From Calycina herbarum (Eukaryota > Ascomycota > Leotiomycetes > Helotiales > Pezizellaceae), in contig LLEY01000047.1 in assembly GCA_001414485.1 (NCBI GenBank), positions 349,749-413,748 of the forward strand: a stretch of DNA of 64,000 bases. Reading direction: 5' to 3'. Positions 1 through 9,912 of the stretch are shown one piece after another. Within the stretch, counting starts at the first letter, position 1. Each line of letters opens with the position of its first letter. Made by a program: the position numbers and the translations under genes. The notes beneath the pieces are model-generated. The model was not told the origin of the DNA and did no database searches. It was given only the letters and a program-made list of their open reading frames with translations.

Positions 1-1024
1 TCTTGCACTCTTCTTTTTTTTTTTTTTGCCTGAGGAACAGGTAGCTACGGCTTCAGTAGATTGGAGGATTTGGGAGGGATAGAAAATGGGTAAGGAAAAA
101 TGTTTAGTGTGTTTCTTCTAAGGATAGAAATGAGTGCACCATCGCTTTTTGACTTAGTTGCAAGGATGGGATGAAGGGGCTTCTCTTTTTATACACCTTG
201 CTCGAAGTGTCGTAGTATGAAGGAGAAATGAAGACTTTTGATACAAGCATTTCTTACCGAATTATTCCATAGATCTCTTGGGTTTGTTTCGTGGTCACGG
301 CGTGAATCTAAGTAACGGTTATACGAGGCCTATTCTTTTGAGAGCTTAGGATGAACAGATAGGTCTTGTTCTAAGAATCTAAAGTGAAGGGCCCAGGAAA
401 CTTGGAAATTGGAACTACGACTTCAAATTCAATAACTAGGGGCCTGTTTGGCACGCATATAATCTATTATAGATATATGAGATTTGTGCATGAGTACAGG
501 GTCAAAAGGTGCTGGCATATTTCTAATTATATTATAACTTTTTCATGATTGCTGTTTGGCTCATCGGTGCACATATCAGGGAAGTGGGGCAGTACTAGTA
601 CTAATGGTGCTGGTTAGTGCTGGTGGAGCTTCAAGAATATATGCATGCACATAAAAGTGTTCTTTCGGTAATGACCATCTGAATAACATTCGAGAAATAA
701 TATTCTTCTGAAATACTTAAACGATGTTTAGACGAGTACTTTTTTAAGTTTTCATCTAACAAAATTCCTTTCATAATATTCATAAGAAGAATTGGAATAA
801 TGAAATCAAACAAACGATGTTTAGTAATACCAGAACACAAATGCTTCGATAAATGAATCTCGTTGTCCTAGCTTTAAGAGACACTTTTATGTCAGAGGAA
901 ACAGGGCAGGAGAAGAATACACAACAGGGAAAACATCGCAAAACCAGGATGATTCTATATTATTATTCCCAGAATAGGAGGAGCTCGCATAAAAAAACAA
1001 GAAGGCTCGAGAGTTGCCCCGTTA
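1..1024. other. Gene-poor left edge
   Basis: I see no convincing gene here; the short ORFs lack family features. The stretch holds two copies of a CTGTTTGGC-type motif, near 440 and 550, resembling the ends of degraded transposons seen again near 6185 and 54210. The part closest to 1025 is probably the 3' flank of the minus-strand DnaJ gene. Confidence 0.5.
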
Positions 1025-2162
1025 CTATCTATTCCCCTTTGCGCCAGCAGGCGCATCGACCCGTCTTTTCTTCAACAAATTCCCTAACGAATCACGAACC
1101 TCTGGATCATTCCGAATGGTATTTTGCACCAACCAGTCCTTCACCTTGCCCTTGACGTCCCTCAGAGCCCCGCTGTGTCCGGCGAAAGGGCTCATTTCCA
1201 TGCTCATTAGCCTTGAAACTTCCACATCCGCTGCTCTAGAACTTGCTTCAAGACGCTGGAGTGTTGTTTGAATGGCAGCTTCTGGGGTTCCGGTTGCGGA
1301 TGGTGCAGTGGGTGCTTCGAGAAGAGGTCCGATTTGGGAGAATGCTATATAAAGAGTAATACTCATTTTCCTCGCGAGACTAATGAGTTGGAAGGGTAGA
1401 TATGGTGGGTGATTTGTGAATGTCGTTATGAAAGGATTTATGAAGTTGGTTGCTATTGTTGGAAAGTAGGGCCGGGAAATGGTGTGTAGTTCAAAGACAC
1501 ATAGTCCAACCAAAGTGAGCCACCTCCAGAATTGTCCCCATTGTAGGTATCCCAACCAGCCGAGGAGATACATGAATATTCCGGCGATTCCGTAGTATGG
1601 TAGGATATCTTGAAGACCCTTGACTATGTAGTCGTATACCGAGGCGCATCGCTGCCATTCGTGCATAGATGGCCCGAATCGTTCGTATGCAAATCTCTTG
1701 ACGGGGTTGATGAGTGTTTCTTGTGCAAGTCTTAAATGGACAAAGTAGTTTTGTGTGTTGACACCGCCATTTGATCCAACTTTATCTGGGTGATGGGTCG
1801 CTGCTAGTCTTCTGAATTTGGACTTTATATCTCGGTCGGTCGCATTGAGAGGGACGCCCAAGTCATGGTAGTAATTCGATGCGCGACGGATCTCATAGTC
1901 GGCTTCGTATATGGTATAGAGGAGGTATGCGGAAACAACGAGGATATGTATTCGCCGTCTATGAAGTGCGTATTTTGGAGTGTTGGGTTGTGGTTTTGGG
2001 TCGCCGGCACGTATTGTTATGCCATAATAGATAGATTGTACCCATCCTGTTACGAGCTGGAGAGGAGTCAGCTATGTGGAAAGGAGAAAGTTGGAGAGGA
2101 GAGAAAAGGCATACATTGGGCAAAAATGTCCAACCGGCGAGGGAAAGTAGGTTGTTAGACAT
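1025..2162 (-). CDS. DnaJ-domain integral membrane protein (Erj5-like)
   Basis: Two-exon model: exon 1 is 2162-2115 (16 codons, starting MSNNLLSLAGW), intron 2114-2057 (GTATGC...CAG), exon 2 is 2056-1025, giving about 359 residues. The J domain begins near residue 78 (YYHDLGVPLN), with the HPD motif at about residues 105-107. Hydrophobic segments lie before it (around 53-66, ILVVSAYLLY) and after it (GIAGIFMYLLGWLGYL and the following WLTLVGLCVF), so the protein should sit in a membrane, most likely the ER, and recruit Hsp70. The single ORF frame starts late, at a TTG; the codons upstream of it are clearly coding, which is why I extended it to the spliced ATG. The Erj5-like assignment rests on architecture and could be another fungal membrane J protein. 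Confidence 0.85.
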
Positions 2163-2542
2163 GACGATGCGATGTCTATGTAACTCTTGGTGAGCTACTC
2201 GATTATGACAGGTATTCCCATGCAATGGGGAAAGTAAAAGTAAAGTTGGAAGTCAAAGATTCGTTCCCGCAGATGTTGGAAGAAAAGTAAGTGAGAAAGT
2301 ATCAACTCTGGTCTACTGGTACGAGTATGAACGAAAGTTGCCCCGCGAAGAAAGACACAGGTGTTTTCATCTACCCAGGTAGCCGCTCCACTGGCCTTGC
2401 TCGAGACTCGAGGCTGATGTGTCCAATTCCGGTGGCGCTAGCAGGGGTTCGCGCCACACCTGACGCCACACTTGCTCCTCAGCCCTGCAGCTCAAAACTT
2501 TTTGATCGCTCGCGACCGCGGGACATCCACCCTCTCCAAAAC

Positions 2543-3538
2543 ATGTCAATTGAAATGCCCTTAGCCCCTACCGCATCCAAATCCACAGCCAACATGGCAT
2601 CCGAAAAGGTCTTGTCGAAAGGAGAGAAGAAGCACAAATTGTCCCACGGCGGAAAGAAGCGGAAACGAGATACAAAGGAAGATGGGCATAAATCGAAATC
2701 GAAAAAGCACAAGTCCGACAAGCCAGCAGCAACTACAGAGGCAGCGACAGGCACTGCGAACCCTACGCACGAAAGCTCGGCATTTCAAATCCAAACATAC
2801 TCATTATACCTCCCCCTCGCGCCCGTATCGCAGAAATTTCCCCTCCAAGGTCTTTGCGCAGAACATCTTTCCCCGCTGGTCCTCACCTACTACCCACCAT
2901 TCGCCGCCGTCATACTCGCCTACACCAACCCACGATTTTCAGAAAAGGCTTTTGGGAATGACGGAACGAATGGGGCTTTGTTGAAGAACGTGGATGAATA
3001 CGCTGTTAGTTGGGCATGGGTTACCGCCGAATTTCTGCTGTTTAAAACAGACAAGGGGACCGAGTTAGAGGGATATGTGAACTTTCAGAATGAAGGACAT
3101 CTGGGTCTCGTATGTTGGAATATGTTTAATGCCAGTATTGATCGTTCGCGCTTGCCTGCGGATTGGAAGTGGGTTAGTGTGGGCGAGTTAGAGGTTGAGG
3201 AAGGCGCCGAAGACAATTATGCTGAGGATGGAGCTGGCTACTTTGTGGATGGAGAGGGTACAAAAATTGAGGGCAATGTTAAATTCAAGGTCAAGGACAT
3301 TGAGACGGGTAATGACGGCGACAGGCCATTTTTGAATATTGCGGGAACTATGCTGGAGACCGATGCAGAGGAAGCTTTGGCTGAGAGTGAGAAGATGGCA
3401 GCTTCGAATACGAAGGCACCAACAACAAAGAGGTTATGGCCTTCGAAAGCGCCGGGTTTTACGAGTTTGGGGGCTCCTAAAGATCCTGATGAGATGGATC
3501 TGGATTCGGGTAAAAAGAAGCATAGACAGCGATATTAA
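2543..3538 (+). CDS. RPA43: DNA-directed RNA polymerase I subunit Rpa43
   Basis: Single exon, 331 residues from the ATG at 2543 (MSIEMPLAP). The frame is open further upstream to 2291, but that extension is low in conservation-like features, so I chose the internal ATG. The N-terminus is Lys-rich (KKHKLSHGGKKRKR), followed by an Rpb7/Rpa43-like N-terminal region (YSLYLPLAPV...LTYYPPFAAVILAY) and an OB-fold region (WAWVTAEFLLFKTDKGTELEGYVNFQNEGHLG, given in pieces here: WAWVTAEFLLF then LEGYVNFQNEGHLGL). The C-terminus is acidic and then basic. In the family, Rpa43 forms the Pol I stalk with Rpa14 and contacts Rrn3 for rDNA initiation. It lies tail-to-head with the reductase gene downstream and divergent from the DnaJ gene. 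Confidence 0.85.
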   Translation: MSIEMPLAPTASKSTANMASEKVLSKGEKKHKLSHGGKKRKRDTKEDGHKSKSKKHKSDKPAATTEAATGTANPTHESSAFQIQTYSLYLPLAPVSQKFPLQGLCAEHLSPLVLTYYPPFAAVILAYTNPRFSEKAFGNDGTNGALLKNVDEYAVSWAWVTAEFLLFKTDKGTELEGYVNFQNEGHLGLVCWNMFNASIDRSRLPADWKWVSVGELEVEEGAEDNYAEDGAGYFVDGEGTKIEGNVKFKVKDIETGNDGDRPFLNIAGTMLETDAEEALAESEKMAASNTKAPTTKRLWPSKAPGFTSLGAPKDPDEMDLDSGKKKHRQRY

Positions 3539-3913
3539 AGTTGCAAAAATATGAGAATGTCTAAATTATACCCTTCAAAATTGGTTTTCTATACATTCAT
3601 TTCTTGAAGTTTTTGAGGTTATCAGTAGAAATTGAGGCACGTGACATTTGAATCCATCTGTTGTTATATTACCAGCTATTAGTCTGCGTAATACACAAGG
3701 TAACTGTTGCGCCAGAGCGCTAATAGCGCGTATATGGAGCAGACCCTGTGATTATCGGTCAGTCACGTGGCCTGATATCACACTGAACATTTCGAAACGT
3801 TTCAAAGCTCCACCATAGCCTTTCCTCTGTCTTCTATTTTCTCCGCCCTCTCCAAACAATAAATCATAGTTGAAGAGAGGAAGAAAATATCTAAAGGGTA
3901 TCAAAATATCAAG

Positions 3914-4915
3914 ATGGTAAGGTTTTTACTGTTACACAACATCACCGAACTTTGAAACAAACCAAACCACACAGGTTCACGCCGATGCATCGAATTTCTC
4001 CACCAACATCACCAAAGAGGAAGCCTATAAACAAGTTCTCGAGCAAGCGGAAGCTTTGTTTGACGGTCAGAGGAACTGGGTATGCTTTTTCCCGTGTCAT
4101 GTTGGATATTTGAAGAATAATCGCTGATGTGTTCGGGTTCATAGGTTTGGTGAGTTTTCCCGACGGGAGATACGAGTTTTCGGCTCGTCCATCCCTCTTT
4201 TTGAGTTGACCGAAGTTACCTCCCTTTTTGTCGATTTTCCAAGACAGGAGAAATATGGGATGATGTCGAATTCAATTGGACTGAAAGATGTGTAGTAATC
4301 TAGCAAATACTGCTTCGTTGCTATGGCACGCCTATCAATCTCTCCCCTCGCCATCTTCTGAAGTAAATTGGGCAGGTTCGTCTCCCATTCCTTTTTTTCG
4401 CAATCAAAAAACACACACCCTGCTCGTCTCCTTCCTCATGGTTCCATTACTTCTTCTGTAAAACCATAAAAACCAAACAAAAAGAAGAGCAAAACTAAAA
4501 CCCTCCTAGGATTCTACACCCTCCACCCCCTCCATAAAAACCAATTAATCCTCGGTCCCTTCCAAGGAAAAGTAGCCTGTCAAACGATTGCCTTCTCCCG
4601 CGGTGTCTGCGGTACAGCAGCCAGCACAAAAACTACACAGGTAATCAAGAATGTTGATGAGTTTCCCGGTCACATTGCTTGTGATGGCGATTCGAGGAGT
4701 GAAATTGTGGTTCCAATTTTGAAAGGGGATGGGGAGTTGATTGCTATTATTGATGTGGATTGTAAGGTTTTGGGGGGCTTTGATGAGTTCGATAGGGTTT
4801 GGTGTATGTCGTTTCCTTTTTTGTACCCCGGTTCTGAATCAACGAGGAAAATATGTGCTAATTGGAAGCAGTAGAGAAGCTGGCGAAGCTATTGGGGGAG
4901 GGGTGTGATTGGTGA
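3914..4915 (+). CDS. Free methionine-R-sulfoxide reductase (GAF domain)
   Basis: Six-exon model: 3914-3916 (the ATG alone), 3975-4079, 4145-4149 (a 5-nt microexon), 4296-4375, 4510-4803 and 4869-4915, giving 177 residues. All junctions are GT-AG and the frame closes exactly. The product has the full GAF-type fRMsr pattern: NWVCNLAN, VNWAGFY, VACQTIAFSRGVCGTAA, PGHIACDGDSRSEIVVPI, IDVD. Cys88, Cys98 and Cys122 correspond to the three cysteines of the yeast enzyme (YKL069W family, from knowledge). The enzyme reduces free methionine-R-sulfoxide in the cytosol with thioredoxin. No single long ORF marks this gene because the exons are short, so it is easily missed. The microexon is the least certain junction; the rest is firm. 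Confidence 0.88.
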
Positions 4916-5290
4916 TGGGAATGAGGACGGAGAAAGGGGTAGGTATGGATGGGAATGGTGAAGGAGGAGAGAAAACTTAGATTCATCAGCTCACGAAGGA
5001 GCAAACTGGAAAGAAGCAGTCAAACAATATATTCAACATCAAAATCAGTCATTGAGGACAGGTGGGGAGAGGGGTTTGATTGCCGGATGAGCAGTGTGCT
5101 AACCAGACTCTTTTACCAAGAATTTTGCGCATGTTGACTGCTGAAAAAGGCTCGTCAGAGAGACAGTGTTTAAGCTAAGTAAGAGTGGCTCTTCGCTATG
5201 CGCACCTGCTTTTGCAAGTAAGGTTTAAAAGATCTAGGACAATTACATTCATTCTCTCAGAACGTTTAGAAGAATTGAGAAATCGAGTTC
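4916..5290. other. Intergenic, left flank of the hAT-like element
   Basis: No gene seen. The right part (about 5251-5290, with AGAACGTTTAGAAGAA) matches a dispersed repeat that occurs again near 48200 and, more weakly, near 55770. Confidence 0.4.
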
Positions 5291-5754
5291 CAGCGTGAGC
5301 AATGAGTAGGGTAGAGTAGAGTAGTGGTCACTACTCTACTCTACCACGGGGATTTTAAGTACTACTCTACTCTACTCATTACTACTCGAGTAGTACTCTT
5401 AAGTAGTGGAGTAGCGCGGGCCGAATCGGCCTGAGCCGGTCCGGACAGGTGGAGTAGCGTCGGGGTGGTGTTTCAGGGCTTCCGACGGCTTAAGCGAGAT
5501 CTTCTTTTTACTCTATCTACTACGTAACTTCTTTAATAATAGTCTTAATAGATTAGGTATTAATTATATAATTAGAAAAAGAAGTTTGTATTATATATAA
5601 ATACTAATATTACTAAGACTACCCAAGACTACTCGAGTAGTCTTAAGTTACTACTCTACTCTACTTATCCGACCCGCTACTTATACTCTACTCTACTACT
5701 CAAGAGTACTACCTCGAGTAGTAGTGAGTAGTAGAGTAGTTTGTGTTCACGCTG
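5291..5754. mobile_element. hAT-like MITE (non-autonomous, 464 bp)
   Basis: The element starts CAGCGTGAGCA and ends with TGTTCACGCTG, an 11-bp terminal inverted repeat with one mismatch. It is flanked by imperfect 8-bp direct repeats (TCGAGTTC at 5283-5290, TCAACTTC at 5755-5762; 6 of 8 match). An 8-bp target duplication and CAG-type ends suit the hAT superfamily. Both subterminal regions are packed with TAGAGTAG/CTACTCTAC motifs that form palindromes, as expected for transposase-binding repeats. The centre is AT-rich and no coding sequence is present, so it would need a transposase in trans. The superfamily call is inference. Confidence 0.65.
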
Positions 5755-7573
5755 TCAACTTCTTGATTCTTCCAAATGGTCTCGTATAATACCTGAAATT
5801 GTCTGAGATTTATGAGACAATAGAGGGAGGGCGTGTAGATTTTGCTTGACCCCGCCCAAAATTCGAAGCGCCCTGCATATGCTTGTCATTGCTCCGAAAA
5901 CATCCTACATGAATCTTTTTCCCAAATAAAACAGCTCGATGCTTCATTTTGAACCAAACGACCCGTAATGTAACATTACAGGGTTCCGGTCCGCGCACCA
6001 CGATTCGCACATCTTTTGGATCCGATAGACAAGCTCAAGGGAATTGTTTTGTTAGGTTTTCTCGAAGTGGCAATTTGACGAGCATGTAAGTGGTCCCTTA
6101 AGATAAGCGAGTACGTGAAAACCAAAAAGGGCACCGGTAAAGAACATGACTGATGTAAATTTCTATGATTCGTAAGCTTCTTAGCGCCTGTTTGTCTCGC
6201 ATATAATTTAGTACGCATATATTGATTTTATGCGCGAGTACCTCTACTCGCACAGCTCTATTTCTTTCAATATATTTGTTCAAAAGCTGGTTATGCATAG
6301 ATTAAGCGTAAACTCTTGATTTTTGGCGGGGAAAAGCTTCGGTTTGTGCGAGCCAAGCATGCACTTAGAAAGTTCCATTGTGATTCCCTTGCAGATAAGC
6401 CTTTTATCCAGCCGCGAACGAGTCGCCCGGTGAAACGTAATAACTGTAACGGGCAACCCCGGGGTTGATTGTGAATTGAGTTTTTGGTGTGACCTCCTCC
6501 CCTTCGGCTAAATCAATTTTCTGGTTCGAAGCATCAACGGCCTGCATAATTAAAGGGTTAATGAAGAAGACGCACTTAAAAGCTAAGCCACCATGATTTG
6601 ACCTTCCTATTTTATAGAGACTTAAATTGTGCGACTCGGAACATGGCCTTCAAATCGCCTAGTATCATAGGAAGAAAGGAGAAGGAGAAAGGAGAAAAGG
6701 AGATAGCGGCTGAGAGAACACAGTGAAGCCCCTGGGAGAAAGAAAAGGGTAATCAACAACCTCTTCCATATCTTTCTTCCCGAAATAGAAAGGTCAACTT
6801 AATACCTGGCTCGTTAAATCCTGAAGGAAGCCAGCGATAGAGCTTTCAGTTTACATATTATGTCAAGTGAAATAAGTGAGTTCGAATCCGCGGTGGGCGT
6901 TCCTGAAGAAAAGAGCCGAGTTACTCAATTGACATACGACCCGTTGAAGTTTGTATTGGTGATTGCACAGCGGCGCAATAGACAGACAGTACTGTAAGAG
7001 CGGCAGTAAATACCAGGTTCGTGCCTGCCTACCTCCTCCGTTATTCAGACTCTCTAGGTCAATGAGCTCAAATTACCCTGAATAATTGGGACAACTTAAA
7101 ATATTTACCTAGGTGGTCTAGAACAATGCTGTTCGATTGTCCCAATTTATTTAGGGAAATAATAAATTCGGCTAGAAAGCTCGAATAAGAGATATTTACT
7201 ACTGCTTTGGTTGCTTGCCACCTGACAATTCATTTAGTACTCAAGTACTTTTTGAGGTTTGCACTACATTATCCGCATCCTTCAACCCTCGGTTGTACTT
7301 AGAAGAGGGTCGTTAATGCGAGAACGTGCATGTGGCGAGTCTTTACCTGTGACAAGACTGGACACAAGAATTTCTTTTTGGACTTCGTTCTGGAGAATAT
7401 CGAATGCTAGATGACATGAAAGCGGGCATAGTGCGAGTCGACAGTTTACCAGAACTTCAAGAGGACAGTACTGAGGTCTACAAAAGCAGACAAGAATCCC
7501 CTAAAAACTCTTCACTCTTCACCTTCATCCTCTCTCTTCCCACCTACACCATCCCAAGTTCTCATCATTCAAA
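5755..7573. other. Gene-poor region with short inverted repeats
   Basis: No gene recognised. There are degraded transposon-like ends near 6185 (CCTGTTTGTCTCGCATAT) and near 6340-6360 in opposite orientation. An 11-bp inverted repeat AATTGGGACAA / TTGTCCCAATT lies at about 7083-7150. The last stretch should include the promoter of the secreted-protein gene. Confidence 0.4.
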
Positions 7574-8196
7574 ATGCATTTCACATCACCAATCTTTCTG
7601 ATGCTCAGCACCGCAGCTAGCATCCAAGCCAGCTGGACAGTCCCTGAGAACCAACCTGATGGAAGTTACCTCGTCACCGTCGACGAAGCAGGAGTTTCGC
7701 ACCACGAGAAAGTCGACGGTCTCCCACCCGTTCCCGCCTCTGAGCGCCGCACCATCAACAGCGCCAAATTCTCCCTTAAGCCAGATATTCTCCGCCGCGA
7801 GACATACAGCACTACATGTCTCGGATATTGTGAACATATCAACAACAAAATGACATTCCAAAATACTGACTCTACACAGATCTTGATCACGGCAGTGCCG
7901 ATACCGCCGGCAGTGGACTTAAAAGCCAATGCGGAAGCGGGGGTGTAGTCAGGAATGGATCTTCCTTCTATACGAAAGGTGGAAGTGCCGTTGCTTGGTT
8001 TTGCAATACAAAAGGGGTTTCAAGCTCTTGTTATTCTTGGGAGGCAACTGATGCTCTGGTCACGATTGGCCCGTCACATTGTGGCAATTATGCTGCTCTT
8101 TACAGTCACTTCAACGACAAGGGAGGAACCTACGGGCAGGCAGATACAGGCTTCCATTTTTGTTACAGTGAGTTGCGAATTATGCTTCCCTTTTAA
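7574..8196 (+). CDS. Small cysteine-containing secreted protein, 3' end altered by a MITE
   Basis: Two exons: 7574-7829 and 7880-8196, 190 residues. A signal peptide is evident (MHFTSPIFLMLSTAASIQAS). The intron ends in a strong branch point plus acceptor (TACTGAC...ACACAG); the donor GTGAAC is weak, so the exact donor is less certain. The mature part has a probable basic cleavage site (LRRET) and paired cysteines in a pattern seen in small fungal secreted proteins (CLGYYLDHG, SQCGSGG, WFCNTKG, SHCGNYAALY, FHFCY). The last ten residues and the stop codon lie inside the 8166-8668 MITE: before insertion the frame would have read Cys then TAA. Function unknown; an effector-type role cannot be claimed from sequence. 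A coding-looking stretch after the MITE (8677-8752) leaves open a longer ancestral C-terminus. Confidence 0.65.
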
Positions 8197-8668
8197 CGAT
8201 ATTTTATAAACCGTGTGTTTTTAGAAAATTTCTTATTTCCTAGACACTCTTTCCCTCTTTACTTAATAACAACGTATATTATTATATCCCTAAGAACAGC
8301 TAATAAGAGCTCTATACCCCCTTTCTTACTCTATAAACTTTTTAGGAAGAAAACAGACACTTTTATATATATCTGAATTTTTATAGGGTCTTAGTAGAGA
8401 CTACTTAACTTTATAGGGGTGTGAAAAATTTTCTTACGAAAAGGGGGTTTTCTATTACTAAGTTTATTCTTATTATACTTGCTTAGATACAGTAATGAAT
8501 AGAGAGGAGGTATAAGAAGATATAGCGGTTCTTTTTAGCTAGGTCTTATATCTTAAAGAGTACTTTAGTTTTCTATTTTCTAAAATAAATAAGGAAAAAA
8601 CCTAGGAAGAAAAAAGCACGGTTTATAAAAAAAAGTGTCAAAAAGGAAGCTTAATTCGCAACTCACTG
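8166..8668. mobile_element. Tc1/mariner-type (TA-target) MITE, 503 bp
   Basis: The element begins CAGTGAGTTGCGAATTA and ends with its near-perfect inverse (TTAATTCGCAACTCACTG). The inverted similarity reaches about 50 bp, including GCTTCC and TTTATAAACCGTG on the left and their complements on the right. It is flanked by TA on both sides (8164-8165, 8669-8670), as for Tc1/mariner/pogo elements. The inside is AT-rich and non-coding. It interrupts the stop codon of the secreted-protein gene. Confidence 0.85.
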
Positions 8669-8670
8669 TA

Positions 8671-9912
8671 AGCTCAAGATCCTGTACTTGGGGTCCGAAG
8701 AAACTTATGTCGATGGCTCTGGGTCTGTTGGCGAGGTTACTTATGTTGGCTGACTTGATGAATGATGTTGAAGTGGTCTTATGCTATGATTGGTTGTAGG
8801 GGAAGCTGAGAGAGAATGACGCTCATTGATATGGAAAATAGGAAAATAGAAAAACAACCCTTTCTCTCTCATATTTGCATATGCTTCGTTCACAAACTCA
8901 CTTTACAAGAACCTCCTCCTTCACAAACACTTTCCCATACCGACTCACCTGGACCTAAACTAGCAGCGAGCTTCGGTTCTGGAAACTTACTCCTTCTCCT
9001 AACTGAGAACCTCATCCCTGCTAAGTACCACTTTCAATTCAAAACCAACCCAAGGTGCCCACTACCCAGAACCTAGAGGGTTTTCGCCCAATATTCTGTT
9101 TTGGCCGACTCTCTGTATGTTTTTCCCACCGCGAGGGGAGGTCGTAGTGCGGATCCACTGCCCCGCCCCCACACCCCTTCAGCCAGTATCCCAACTCATC
9201 TGCAACAATAAAAGCAGCAAAAGCTTCATTACTCGATATTTTTTGGGATAGCTAAATGACATTCAAAGTTCTGGCTGAGTAATGGAAGAAGCAGAGCAGA
9301 GGGGTTCCACTCTGGACCAGTAACGCTTCTGATGGTGGCCTCATATCAAGAAAAGGCAACAAGTTTAAAAGAAGTCTTAAAATATAAATGAAAAGTATCA
9401 TCGGTTGTTTTTTATTCATAGAAAAGTAGCTGTGCTGATTGGGTATTCGAACCACGACACTGCTGGGTATTACTTCAGCGTACTTCTCTCCACACCAGAG
9501 TTTGTTACAGCTCCCCTTTCTTGCTTAGTTGTATAAGCCGAACTTAATTGTCTGTTAATAAGCTTCTTTTCATTAAGAAGAGTATCTGCTGGGTTATTTA
9601 TGCTTTCGGCTTTCTATTTGAATATGAAGTTTGAAGTTCTACCCATTCGTCTGCAAGTTCTCGCTTGGCCTCCTCATCGGTCAGGTTTCATGAGGTTGCA
9701 TCAGGTCAAACGCTGCCACCTTGAGAAGTTGGAAAGCAATCGAAATTCACAATCGAAATCTTCCCTACCTTCAAACTGTACGGGATTTTATGTTGCTGTA
9801 TACATCAATACCGAGTCACTTTCTTCATTTGTTCTCTTCCAACCTTTAAGCTAAACCTGCGACGCTGGCAAACACCCCTGGCACTTTGATTGTGGAGGCT
9901 GGGAACTGCGAT
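8671..9912. other. Intergenic region
   Basis: Right after the MITE, 8677-8752 contains an open, coding-looking stretch that could be a relic of the neighbouring gene's C-terminus. The rest shows no convincing gene. The part next to 9913 is the presumed promoter of the STAND gene. Confidence 0.35.

Noticed and set aside
2291..2542. Upstream extension of the Rpa43 frame
   Set aside because: The 84 extra codons lack conserved character, and MSIEM at 2543 suits the family length.
6876..6900. tRNA-like B box (AGTTCGAATCC)
   Set aside because: No matching A box, acceptor stem or T stem could be folded around it.
9425..9500. Possible minus-strand tRNA around GGTTCGAATAC
   Set aside because: The T stem does not pair and no cloverleaf is possible.
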